From Pegea sp. RAD2-039 (taxonomy: Eukaryota; Chordata; Thaliacea; Salpida; Salpidae): 64,000 nt of DNA. Positions 52,412-63,685 of the stretch are shown here, one piece after another (position 1 is the first letter of the stretch; every line of letters starts with the position of its first letter). The translations under genes were made by a program, and so were the position numbers. The stretch is taken from assembly GCA_034620365.1 (NCBI GenBank), contig JAQGEQ010000237.1:82001-146000 (forward strand), in the 5' to 3' direction. The notes beneath the pieces were generated by a model. The model saw only the letters and a list, made by a program, of their open reading frames with translations. It was not told where the DNA came from and did not search any database.

Positions 52412-54558
52412 GATAATTTTTTTATATTGTCATACCTTTATATAGAGTCAACAAAAAACCACACTTGCCAAGATATTTAAGGAATTTACAGCATTTGAAA
52501 AACCTCTTATACAAACAAACTAAAGCAGATCCTTCCATCAAACCTCTATACAAAGATCTTTGTCTAGTCTACAAGAAATCAGTTTATAGCTTCTATTTAG
52601 GAAAAGAAAGTGCAATCTTATCTTCACCTAGCAAGAAAACGTTTTTTGGCTTCATTAATCACAAGCTTAAGGCGAGATCTTACCTACCTCCCTTGCTTGA
52701 TAACGCTAATCAGCTGGTGATGGAACCAAAGAATAAAGCTGAATTGCTAAACAAACAATTTGAAAAGGTTTTTATAACCGATGATGGCAATACTCCTACT
52801 ATTTCCTACTCCAATATCCTTTCAAATATCTCTGAGATGGTAGATCTAGACATAACAGCTGATATAGTATCTAAGGCTATTTCTTCTCTAAAATCAACAG
52901 TTTCCAACACCCCAGACCAAATCCCAGCTTTGTTTTTAAGAAAAAGTACTTCTTCTTTAGCGCTACCCTTATCGCTACTCTTTAACATGACTCTTAAGCG
53001 GGGAAGACTTCCACAAATTTGGAAGAATGCTATTATTACTCCAATTTATAAGAAGGGTCCCAGAAACACTGCACTTAACTACAGACCAGTTTCGCTGACG
53101 TCGGTTATCTGCAGAACTCAAGAACACATCATTCACAACCATATAACTAGCCATTTGACGGAGCATCATCTAATATCTGATGCCCAGCATGGCTTTGTTA
53201 AGCAAAGATCTTCTTTGACTCAACATCTCACTTTTTTCAATGAGCTTACAGCTCATTACGAAAGTAATACTCCATGTGACATCATATACCTTGATTTTGC
53301 CAAAGCGTTTGATTCTGTTCCACACAACAAGCTCATTACTGTATTGAAAAACATAAAAATCAGCAACTCTATCTTAAAATGGATTGAAGATTTCTTATCA
53401 GGTAGAACCCAACGAACCCGTGTAGAAAGATCTTTATCTACTCCTAGTAAAGTCACCAGCGGCGTTCCTCAAGGTTCCGTCCTGGGTCCACTTCTCTTTT
53501 TGATTTTCATTGAAGACCTCATCAGAAGACTAATAACAGTAGACAATGTCAGTGTGTTTGTGTATGCAGACGACATCAAGCTATTATCTGGTTCTCACTC
53601 AAAACTCCAAACTGCACTTAATATTGTAGAAAACTGGTCTGCGAATTGGCAACTTAAAATCCAGCCAACAAAGTCTGAAGTTATAACATTCTCCCGTAAG
53701 CCAGCTGCCAACTTCAGCAACCAATACTACATCAATGGATCTATTCTTGAACGAGTATCCTCAGTCATAGACCTCGGCATTACTCTGACATCTGACTTCA
53801 AATGGCACAGTTATGTTTCCAGAATCTTTGGAAAATCTATCAGGCTTGTCCACCTCATCATAAAGACTTTTAATTCTAAAAATCCATGGTTTTACGTGAA
53901 CCTTTTCAAACTGTACATACGCCCTATTCTTGAATACAATGTCAGTGCATGGATGCCATATCAAGTTGGTGATATCAGAAAAATCGAATCTGTTCAGGCA
54001 AAATTTACGAGATTGGTTTGCAGGAAACTTAATATCAAATACGAGAGTTATAAGCATCGTCTCAGCTTCTTCAATCTAGATACTTTGGAAATCCGAAGAA
54101 TTAAATACGACCTTATTCTGATTTTTAAAATTATTCACAACCTAATTGATCTTCAGTTTGATGACTTTTTCTCCATTAGTCCCTCCCTCAAGTTATATCA
54201 ACTTAGAAGACATAAATTACATCTTAATAAGCCCACTCCACCAGCTACGTTAACCAGATTAAGTTTTTTCTCATACCGCACAATCAGTACATGGAACAAT
54301 CTGCCATCAGAGATTGTCATGTCAAAATCACTTATGCTGTTCAAGAAAAAGCTGAATTGTTATAATATCGCCAACATTGCCGTTTCTAAACTGTGAATTT
54401 TTCTATTTTACAATACTATGATTCTGTGCAATTCTTCATTGTCATATACTTTTTCGTTTACAGGTCAAATAGATCTAATTTGTGAGAATGTGTGTTAGTG
54501 AGAGATGCTCTCTTTAGGCACCCTCCTTCACATTTATTGTAATAAATAAATAAATAAA
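52412..54558 (+). mobile_element. 5'-truncated non-LTR retrotransposon (Jockey/CR1-like LINE)
   Basis: The insertion is delimited by comparison with unit 2: the empty site there reads 'attgtgataattgtgaat'. Here the element lies between 'ttgtgataatt' and 'aattgtgaat', so a short duplication (about 4 bp, AATT) may flank it. It has one long ORF, a 3' UTR of about 150 bp and a (TAAA)n tail. There is no endonuclease domain, so it is truncated at the 5' end. The first about 25 bp resemble the adjacent target (ttttatattgt) and may be filler. Confidence 0.92.
52441..54396 (+). CDS. LINE reverse transcriptase ORF2 fragment, frame intact
   Basis: About 650 codons with no stop and no native start; the first residues (KKPHLPRYLRNLQHLKN) are internal to the normal protein. 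The order of RT motifs is complete: the fingers region with SLTSVICRTQEHIIH and GFVKQRSSLTQHL, motif A IYLDFAKAFDSVPH, motif B SGVPQGSVLGPLLF, motif C FVYADDIKLL (catalytic Asp pair), then the thumb and C-terminal domain ending VSKL. The endonuclease that should precede it is absent. The open frame means the insertion is recent, although this copy cannot move by itself. Confidence 0.93.
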   Translation, partial: YRVNKKPHLPRYLRNLQHLKNLLYKQTKADPSIKPLYKDLCLVYKKSVYSFYLGKESAILSSPSKKTFFGFINHKLKARSYLPPLLDNANQLVMEPKNKAELLNKQFEKVFITDDGNTPTISYSNILSNISEMVDLDITADIVSKAISSLKSTVSNTPDQIPALFLRKSTSSLALPLSLLFNMTLKRGRLPQIWKNAIITPIYKKGPRNTALNYRPVSLTSVICRTQEHIIHNHITSHLTEHHLISDAQHGFVKQRSSLTQHLTFFNELTAHYESNTPCDIIYLDFAKAFDSVPHNKLITVLKNIKISNSILKWIEDFLSGRTQRTRVERSLSTPSKVTSGVPQGSVLGPLLFLIFIEDLIRRLITVDNVSVFVYADDIKLLSGSHSKLQTALNIVENWSANWQLKIQPTKSEVITFSRKPAANFSNQYYINGSILERVSSVIDLGITLTSDFKWHSYVSRIFGKSIRLVHLIIKTFNSKNPWFYVNLFKLYIRPILEYNVSAWMPYQVGDIRKIESVQAKFTRLVCRKLNIKYESYKHRLSFFNLDTLEIRRIKYDLILIFKIIHNLIDLQFDDFFSISPSLKLYQLRRHKLHLNKPTPPATLTRLSFFSYRTISTWNNLPSEIVMSKSLMLFKKKLNCYNIANIAVSKL

Positions 54559-57500
54559 TTGTGAATATTTATTTAGAAGATTTTTATCAGTTGATACAAT
54601 TAATCTTATATTGTATTAGTTTGATAAATACGTAGGAAATTTAAGATATAAAAACTATAAAAGAATCTTTCGATATATTTTGATATTTTACAATTTGTAG
54701 TAAACACCAATCTTAAAATTAGTTCATTTTCTTCTAATTTTTGTCAGTCTAAATAACTTCAAATATTTTTATATGGAAAATTTTTATTGTAAAAAAATGT
54801 ACATAAAAAGAACTTAATTTTCTGCAACAATTAAATTTCTAATAATTGTTAGGAAAAAAAGTATAAATAAATATTGTTACAAATACTGTTGTGAGTGAAA
54901 AAATATCATGTTGCTGTCTACAAATTAAACCAAAATCGATTATAACCATATTTCCTAAATTTATGCTACTAACAAAGTACTTTGGAAACTAGTTTTTGAT
55001 TGAATGACGTCATCAAGTAGAAATCATCTGCTGAAAGTTATTTAGTTTTCTAAGAACAAATATTTGATCACATGAACTGCTTTGCATATATAAATAAACT
55101 TGATCTTCAAACAACACTCCTTAATCTAAAGTATTTATTTTGTTTGATTTAAAAATTGAATGAAGTGAATACTAAATAATTTATTCAGTTAAATTTACAA
55201 AATAAAAATGGAAATATAAAATTTTTACAAAATTTTTTATCAGTTATCCTAAATAAACAAAAATCAAACTAACTTTTGACAAAACATGTTTTCAATTAAA
55301 TTGTATTTAATATTACTACGGTGCTTAACATTAATCTTAAATTGTTCAATATACAATTTAAGAAAATATTTACTTTAAAGTTTTGCATGCTGTAGTTAGG
55401 ATTCACTTTAATAAGGATTTCTGCAACAGTTTATATGTTCTGAACCTTAGTAAGAAAATCTTAAATTTTATTCTTAATCAGTTGATTTCTATTAATTATA
55501 AGAGCAAAGAGATAATTAAAAGGTGTTAAATTTCACAATTTAACATTAATACCGAGAAAATAGAAATACTGTAGAGGCACAGAGAAACATAAATTATGAA
55601 TCAAAAGTTTAAATAAACAAATGAGAAAAATTGGCGATTTTACATTTCATTTGTTAAAGAAACTACTTAAACCTTGTTGTTTTAACAAACTTTTAAGACA
55701 TACAAGAGATTTTGATGTAGTGATGGATTTGGGAAAGGAATTCCAAACCTTGGTTAGTTTTAAAAAAGCTGTTACTCCACTGGATGTTAATAAAACAGAA
55801 TTTTAATGTAAAAGATATCATCAAAAAATATCAACTCTTTAAAAAGTGAAAACTAACAAAATTTACGTTTGATCCTTTAAATTCTTTTAAATATTTCACA
55901 AAAAGTTTAAATTAATTATAGTTAGATTTACTTTTAGAATAAAACGAAAATTAACAGAGTTCAAACCAACAGTTCAATAACAAATAATGGAAAGCTTTTG
56001 TAAGTTTAATAGAAGTATTTTATTTGAGTGATTATTAGTTAGTTAAAATTTGTTTAAAATGTTACCCTTAAGTAGCATATTGAGAAATTAATAAATTTCA
56101 TCATTATACGAAACCAAACTTTTTAAAAAGTAGAATCAAAAACAACTAAAAAGTTTATGAATAAAAAAACAGTGTTTTTGTATAATTTTTATTAAATTGT
56201 GATATTTAAAACTTAATGTGGTTAGTTGTAGAACTAAAAAAATTAATTTAAATACTTTGTGGATGTAAACTCAATTTTAATTTTGTAAAGTAAATCTAAC
56301 GAAAATGACTATAAGATAGTTTTATAACAAAAGCAAATGTCAATACTTAGTTTAAGATTTTTTTTAAATTTAAAATTAGTTTTAAATTAAAAAAATGTTG
56401 ACTAAAGACAAATATAAGTAAATATTAAATTAAAAATTGTATTAACTTTTTCTCTTTTAAGTAAATATCTTTAAATGTTTGTATACACTGCTGTGTTTAT
56501 TCGGAAAAATATTTGAATTAGTTTTTAATTTTGTAATTAATTTCTACGAGTTAAAAAGTAAATAGTTTGCAAAAAACATATAAATAGATGAGTACATCAT
56601 AAAATACTACTAGAACAGTTATACTACTTTTTATTGTCAGTGACTGATGTTGCAAAGATAATTTATAATATGATTTCTAAAATAATAATTTCATTTAATC
56701 ATTGAAAATCTGTTGAAGATAAAAAGTAGAAACTTTTTGTAAAAGTAGCTCAGAAAATATATATAGTTTCATGACTTATTTTATTTAAAGTGTTTTTAAA
56801 TTTTGAGTTTTAACAATAATTAAATCAATATTTCATTCTTTTTCAAAATAAGTTAAAAAAAAAACTTTCTAAATGTTTGGTTAGTTTTTTCTTCTTTTGA
56901 TGAAACTTCAATTATTAGGTTGAAAGTTAGATTTAATCTAAACCATTTTTTACTTGGTGAAAAAATGAGAAAAAAACTTTCTTATAAAATTTATTATTTA
57001 TCAAATTTATTACGTAAGTTAAAAACGTTTAAAAAGTTTTAATAAATCAGTTTTATATTATTAGAGTTATTTTTTTGAGTTAATAATTAATTACGTCAAC
57101 TATATTATCAAAACAAAACTTGATTAAATACAAATTTTCAAAATGATTTTAAAGAGTAACAGTTTACCGCTAACAGTAAAACAAATACTTATTCTGGAAA
57201 ATATTAATTATTTTACGAGTGATTTTTCAAGATGGCAAAATAATAAAAACTGTTTTCTTTAAATTTGTTTTGAAGAAAATAAAGAAACCAAGAGAACTTT
57301 TAAAAACAAAAGTTAATTAAGGTTTCTTCTAATCACTTTAATTGATGTTTTACATTATAAGAATTAAAATAATACAATGTTAAATATATTAAGCTATGTT
57401 ATTAAGAGATAGTAGTTTTTATTAGTTTTGCTTCAGCAAAGATTTTGTACTTTTTTATTCGTAAAATTTATATTATAAGTTTCCCTGAAGTAAATGTAAC

Positions 57501-57818
57501 AGGTTAGATAGAAATTAGATTAGAACATAAACATTTATATAAATGAAAAAACAATAACCAATTAACTTGCTTTCATTATTTTTTACTGTTTCCATTAAAA
57601 GATTCAGAAAATGATAATTTTATTCATTTCTAAGTTTAACTTTCTCTTTACAACATCAGTGATTATTTAATGAAGACGAAATAAAAATTTTAAAAAGTAA
57701 GAAAAGTTTGATAGTTGTATTAATTTGAAGTATTTAATATAATTTATCAGTAGTTCGAAAATGGAATTTACAAATTAATCATTATAAATTACTTTAATTT
57801 GTTTAAGATTACAGAACA
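54559..57818. other. Spacer between LINE and 4C-C gene (unit 3)
   Basis: Collinear with 39942-43185. No gene except the short ORF at 55621. Functional elements for the 4C gene are not evident, though the last about 1 kb is highly similar between units. Confidence 0.5.
55621..55806 (+). other. Short conserved ORF, copy 3 (open, 61 aa)
   Basis: ATG to TAA, 61 residues, basic and Phe-rich, with RDFDVVMDLGKEFQTL and ending VTPLDVNKTEF. It is the only open copy of three. No promoter, partner exon or known domain was identified; it is probably a fossil of a dispersed element. Confidence 0.3.
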
Positions 57819-60800
57819 ATGAAATTGACATTTTTTTGGATTTTGTTGTTTTTTTCTTCGAATGAAGCTTCTAGGTTTGTTATTTTGAAAATACTAAAAA
57901 AAGTTCTTCATATATTTGATCTTACAAAATATTTTTAAGGCCAACAATTCAATGTCGTAAATTTTTAGACTTATTTGTTTTGTTTATGATTTTATACAGA
58001 ATTTAGGTTATTTTTATACTTAAAACTCAATGAAATTATGTCAGTTGTCTTATTATAATTAAGAAGAGTTTTTAATAAAATCATATGTAATTGATACTCA
58101 AAGTTATCTCAAGAAAAAGATGTTGTAACTAAATAGCAAAACTTCTACAATCATTATATTTTCAACAAACTATTTTACTATAAGTAATCTAAAAAATAAA
58201 GAAGTGAAATTAATATCATCAATATAAAACCAACTTACCAAATAAGACTAAAAAAGTCTAAGTGAAGAACTTAATTTTAAAATTCTGATAAAGTACAAGA
58301 AAATTTCAAGATGACCCAATAGAAGAATTATCTGATGAAGCTATAAATGAAGTTGAAGAATTCAAAATTCAATTTGAGTTTCGTTTTTTGGTGAGTACTT
58401 ATATCATAGCTTGAATAAATCTTATAATTACTATTCTTATCAATATATAAATCATTTTTATTTTCTAATTTCTATGCTTCTGTTAAATTAATGATATTTA
58501 TTATTTAATTATTTAAATTTTATTTATTACTATTGTTTTAATCAAAAACGTAATACACTCACGCGTCAACTCAACTGTTAATGTAATTATTTAAAGATTA
58601 AAAATGAAAGATATACATTCGAGGTATTATAAAATAAAAATAAATTTTAGAAGAAAGAGTAAATTAAGCTTAAGAGAATTTTATCTTTTAAACAATATTT
58701 AGAAACAAAAAAGTTCCAAAAATTTTGTAAAATTTTAGATTAAACACTTTTCAAATTATCTTTAAAAAAATTAAGGATTTCGCTGAAAAAAATGACCGAT
58801 GCCAAAAAGTTTCCAAAGGAAAGAAGTTTTTTGATATTTCTACTGATACTTGTGAATTATGTGATGTAAATGAAAATGAATTCAATTTCTTTTGCCAAGG
58901 TTCGTTTGCTTATTGAAAAACTTCTCTCATATGTTATACAATAATTTGGTTTTAAGTAATTTTTATGCTATACTGATTTTGATGTTAGTTTCAATAGTTG
59001 AAGGTTTTAGAAAACAAGTTTGATTTAAATATAGAAGTCTATTAATATAGGTCAATTAGAAATATAACATACTTGACATGTCTCTTAAATTTAAAGTATC
59101 TTATCAATTTGTTTTTTGTCACAACAGATAATCGTCTACAAGTGAAAATACTATCGAATGTAAGTTAGATTCAAATAATGATCAAAATAAATTCCATTAA
59201 GTTCTACTAATCAATTAGCATTCAATTACTTATTTAATAACATTTTATAGGTATTAAAGTTCATGAAAATTCATTAAATATCAATTTACTTTATAAGAAG
59301 ATCCAAATGAAATCCATAAACTTCCTTTGTTTTCGATAATATTTTAATTCGATGTAATAGTTTACTGATGTATGTTTTGAGGACAACTGAAATGTCACGT
59401 GTTACATCTTTTGATTTCTATATTTTTAACTTAATAGATGTTATTTGTGAGAATGTGTGTTAGCGAGAGGTGCTTTCTTCAGAAACCCTCCTTTGTATTT
59501 AAATATTATTTTGTCATAAATAAATAAATGAATGAATAAAATAATTTATTTTTAAATGATTTTTGATTTGTTTTTACAGAAATTACTGCAATTACAAAAA
59601 GAAAATAAAGATTTTTCTAAAAGTAAGTTAGACATTTCATAGGAGAGATTTATTTTTAAGATTTAAAGTAAAATGTATTTTTGTCACTAATTTATTATGT
59701 TTATCTAATCAAAGAATCTTTTGTTTTGCTTTTTGTCATAACAGATAATCGTTTACAATTGGAGATACTTTCTGATGTAAGTAAGATTAAATTAATAATC
59801 AAAATAAATTCAAAAGTACCTAAATCTTGAATATTAATAGCTTGAATGCCATTACTTATTTAAAAACATTTTATAGGTATTAAAGTTCATGAACATTTAT
59901 TAAATACCAATGTACTTTATAAGAAGATCCAAATGAAATTCATAAAATAATTTACTTTTTATTGACTTTTGATTTGTTTGTTACAGAAATTACAGCAATT
60001 AGAAAAAGAAAATAAAGATTTTTCTAAAAGTAAGTTAGAACTTTAATAAAAGAGATTTATTTTTAAGATTTAAAGTAAAATGTATTTTCGTAAATAATTT
60101 ACATTTTTCAAGTTTTATTAACTTAATTTTTTATTATGCATTCTTAAAATTGAAAATATGCTTTTTGTGAATATTTTTACGAGCAATAGAATTTTGTAGA
60201 TCAGCAGTTACTTCAAACTTCAATTTCAACCAATCAAGAAATGATTACAGACAAAATTGAAAAAGATTTTAAGGTTTTTGATACATCTATGATTTACAAA
60301 CTAAAAGAACAAAACTATTTGAAAAAAAAATCATAAATTTATAAAATCAAATAAAAACAACTTTTAAATATTGAAAACTGGTTTTTCATCTACTTCTTAT
60401 AAACTGAAGATAAAAATTTGATAGAATATTTTTTCGATGTGAAAAGCATGCTGGAGCAAAATTTCTTATTAATGACAAATATTTTTATTCAGTTTTGTAT
60501 AATTTCAGGGACATCAGACGTTTGTTATTATAATATTTGTAGTAACTTTCATCACAGTTTTGATAATAATTATTCTTTGCTGGTGCAAAATCAAAGCAAG
60601 GTACAGATTATCTTTAAGACTTTTTTAGTTATTTCACTAAGAGGCTGCAAAAATTTGTTTAATGTTATGACGTAAAAATATTCAAAGCCTAATTTCAGTT
60701 TTAATATTAGATACTAAATTAAAAAAAATTTTTTCATTTTTTGGTCTATATATGATTTGTAACTTTTAACTTGTTTTCAGTTTAAAAGAGTTGAAATATC

Positions 60801-60886
60801 AAATTTCAAAACAATCCATGGGGAAAACTATCCCTGAAAAAGTTGTTCTCCAAATATCTAAAGATGAAGCAATGTTTAAAACATGA
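57819..60886 (+). CDS. 4C-CC-TM family protein, type C, unit 3 (ten exons)
   Basis: Exons: 57819-57874, 58300-58390, 58776-58899, 59128-59159, 59580-59622, 59745-59776, 59987-60029, 60200-60273, 60509-60600 and 60781-60886, giving 230 aa. Signal peptide, acidic helix, four-cysteine module (FFDISTDTCELC) and duplicated coiled-coil exon pairs as in unit 2. The TM exon is markedly more hydrophobic in its second half (FVVTFITVLIIIILCW). The tail of 35 residues (KELKYQISKQSMGKTIPEKV ...) is longer than in unit 2 because the stop codons there are absent. A secreted form ending at 60336, with AATAAA at 60350, is possible if the exon 8 donor is not used. Type I membrane protein; function unknown. Confidence 0.8.
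59330..59545 (+). mobile_element. LINE 3' UTR in intron 4 of the 4C-C gene (unit 3)
   Basis: Same insertion as at 44690 in unit 2, with a few substitutions. It was carried along by the unit duplication. Confidence 0.85.
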
Positions 60887-61703
60887 AAATGTATTTTCAA
60901 AAATTTTTACGTATGATTATTGAAATTTTTAATTTTGAATAAGTTAACATTGTTCATCAAGTTAGGTTGATTAATTTTACTTAAAAATATAACTAACAAA
61001 AAACAAAATAATTTACTTGATTCTTATTTACAAATTGAAATTTAAACTTTCTTTATTTTTTAAATTGATTTAATTTTTTCATTCTTAGAACATTGATAAG
61101 CGGATACAAGAATAAAAGATACGATCTTATCTTAATTAGATGAATGATTTATTTGCAAAAATGTGTTAATATTAAAGTTGTGTTGAAATAAATAATCAGA
61201 ATGTTTACTTTAGAAGTAGTTATATAACTTTAGTTATAATAATAACTAAAATAGTTTAAGAAATTACTTATAACTAATCATTTTAATTAAAAACATTTTT
61301 AGTTTTTGCTACAGAGTTTGTTATAAGACCTTACATTCACAAAAATAACTTTCAAACATCACTTGAAACTACCTTAAAACAAACTTGAAGACAAAAACTT
61401 AGAATCTATTGTTATTCTTATCATTTGTTTTACTAAAGTTCATATTTTTTGGTGCTACCAAACATAATATTTTGGAAGTTTTTTGGTTTTAGAATTATGT
61501 TTTTTAAATTATTGATGTATTTTAATACATAAGAAAATATAAAAAAAATCAAAACTACATCATAAATAATGATTAATTTAAAATATCTGAAAATCAAATC
61601 TTTATTTGTATAAAGCTTTTGTTAGATATAAATTAGAAAAGATAAACAAATGACAAGAAACAATCTGTGATTTTATACATAATAGTCATGTGTAAACATT
61701 TCA
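60887..61703. other. 4C-C 3' region and unit boundary
   Basis: A relic last exon at about 61089 (NIDKRIQE, then stop) follows an acceptor (ttcattcttag), equivalent to the exon at 35205. The unit boundary is at about 61311. A minus-strand hydrophobic frame (MFGS ... IIYDVVLIFFIFSYVL, 61440-61586) corresponds to that at 35574. Confidence 0.5.
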
Positions 61704-62677
61704 TCAAGGAAAACAACAATATATTACAGTATTTAAAACCAAATAAATAAAACCAGAACAACAAGATAAAAATAAGCTTCTTTTTATGTGGTCATTAATT
61801 ATATCAAAGATATAATCTTCTTCATTTAAGCAATAACTTGAAAATTTAAAAAAATTTAAATTCATTGAGTAACAAATATAACATTTATATATGCAAAAAA
61901 ATGTATTAATGCTAACTTTTGATAAATTTCTTGAGTGTTTTATCAAATCACAAGAACCGTTCAGATTGTTTTTATCGATATTTATGTTCTACTTTAAAAT
62001 ATACAAAGAAAAATCAGATTTCATAATTTCATTACTTTTCAAACTTTTAAATTTGTTAAATGAATTGTTTTTAATTAAATGCAGTTTGATTTTATCATTA
62101 TTAGACAAATCTAATTCTTTAATACAAGTAGGAAACGAAAATAAAGAAATATTTTTCAACAAATTTCCTGATAAATCAATCTTCTTTAGTTGTTGAATGT
62201 CTGAAAAATCTGAGTCTTCAATCAGAGCAGTAAGTTTGTTGTTCCTTGCTGTAAATAATTGAAGATTCTTCGGAAAATTTTTACTTGTTGTATTGATTGA
62301 TTCAATCTTGTTGTCATCTAATATCAGCTTAGTTAGATTTTCTAAAACAAATTTTATAAAGTCAATATTTTTGAAATTGTTGTTGGTAATCTTTAACAAA
62401 TTCAATTTATTAGAGTTGGTATCAATATCAAGTTCAAACAAACTGTTGTTGGAAAGAATTACTGAAGATACATGTAAACTCTTCGTATAAAGTGGGAATC
62501 TTGTTAATGTAACATCAACACATGAAATGACTTTTGGAATTATATAACAACTTGAAAGTTCAGAATCCTCTTCATAAAAATCTCTAAAAGTAGAAATTCT
62601 ATAAAGATTTAAAATATAAAAGATCTTTGTACAGAAGTTAGTTGACTTGAAAGAGATAACAATAAACAGTTTGTCAT
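61704..62677 (-). pseudogene. Minus-strand LRR gene, unit 4: full-length but with one in-frame TAG
   Basis: From about 62575 the frame reads EEDSELSSCYIIPKVISC, then five to six LRRs (the shared centre, then KELDLSNNDKIKLHLIKNN). It meets a TAG at 61989-61991 and continues in the same frame with NINIDKNNLNGSCDLIKHS, a C-cap (CIYKCYIC) and a final hydrophobic segment (FLSCCSGFIYLVLNTVIY) to a stop at 61704. So a whole LRR protein of type I layout is interrupted by one nonsense codon. The putative signal exon (62633-62677, MTNCLLLSLSSQLTS) would join out of frame because of one extra T at about 62578. The C-terminal half is unlike any other copy. Confidence 0.65.
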
Positions 62678-63588
62678 CAACTGACAATTTTAGTAATGCG
62701 CCCTTTAGCGGATAAAAATTCAATTATTTCGATGATAAAAATTTTAAAACTTTTCTATGCTTTTAACAAAGTTTTAAAATAAAACTAATAAAGTTGTAAT
62801 ATCTATTATAGCTTTCTATGGATAGTATTTCTGTCAATATCCCTAAGCAACTAAGAATTACTTTAGAAAAAGCAACGTCGTGAAAAGGAAGACACCATAA
62901 AAACTATTAATTCTTTTGCTTTCACTTTATTTTGTTTTGTTTCAACAACATCACTTTGGCTCAAACAGTATGATTGTTCAAGATGGAAGCAGGTCTTTTA
63001 ATTATTAGTTATTTTATCAGTTAAATGTCACATATTTAGGTTCTTTTTTTTTTTAAATCAAACGGTTTTTATCGGTAAATTATCAAATTACTTTTTATAA
63101 AAAAACTCTAATCTTAAAATTTTTAATTAGAAATCATTTTTGCCATAAAAATTTGCATCTTAAGAATTAAAAAAAAAATTTTTTTAGTTTTTAAAAAAAC
63201 TGAAATGATTTTTTTAATCTTTTTTTCGGAAATTTATTTCCAAAAGATTATTTTGAACAAAATTTAACGTAAATAGTTTTTTCAACAAAAATCTGAATAC
63301 TGTAAAAAATTTTTAAATCTGAAAAATGTATTTATTTTCAACTTTTTTTTTCAAACAAAAAATTGTAGATCGATGTGAAGAATATTCAAACGATATTTTC
63401 TACTATTTGAACTTTTGAACTTTTTTCAAGTTCTATATTTGCATCTGAACAATATTTTTTTTCAGATATTGAAATAGTCTTTTGTCTCTATTTTGACCTA
63501 TAACTGTTTTTTTTTCTGAGAAAGTATATTGTTGCTTCAATAAAGACAATGCCAGTTTAAAAATATCAACACTTACTACTATATAAAG
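62678..63588 (+). promoter_or_regulatory. Divergent intergenic region with conserved LRR promoter (unit 4)
   Basis: Same plan as in units 1-3. The conserved block is about 63360-63588, with TATATAAAG at 63580-63588. It presumably drives an LRR gene beyond the end of the window. Confidence 0.55.
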
Positions 63589-63685
63589 ATCCAAATAAAT
63601 TTAAGCAATATCACAAGCTTTTTAGCCTATACTTTTCAAACAGAAAATTCAGAAAAAGTCTCTTATGTTTATATACTCGAAAGAG

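Larger units (their letters stand above)
47913..61310. repeat. Tandem array unit 3 (13.4 kb)
   Basis: Direct repeat of 35424-47912 with the same gene order. It is longer because of a 2.15 kb LINE at 52412, and shorter at its end because about 1.2 kb of relic exons (46.3-47.7 kb) is missing. Confidence 0.85.

Noticed and set aside
52806..54057. Four minus-strand frames inside the LINE
   Set aside because: Shadows of the reverse transcriptase ORF.
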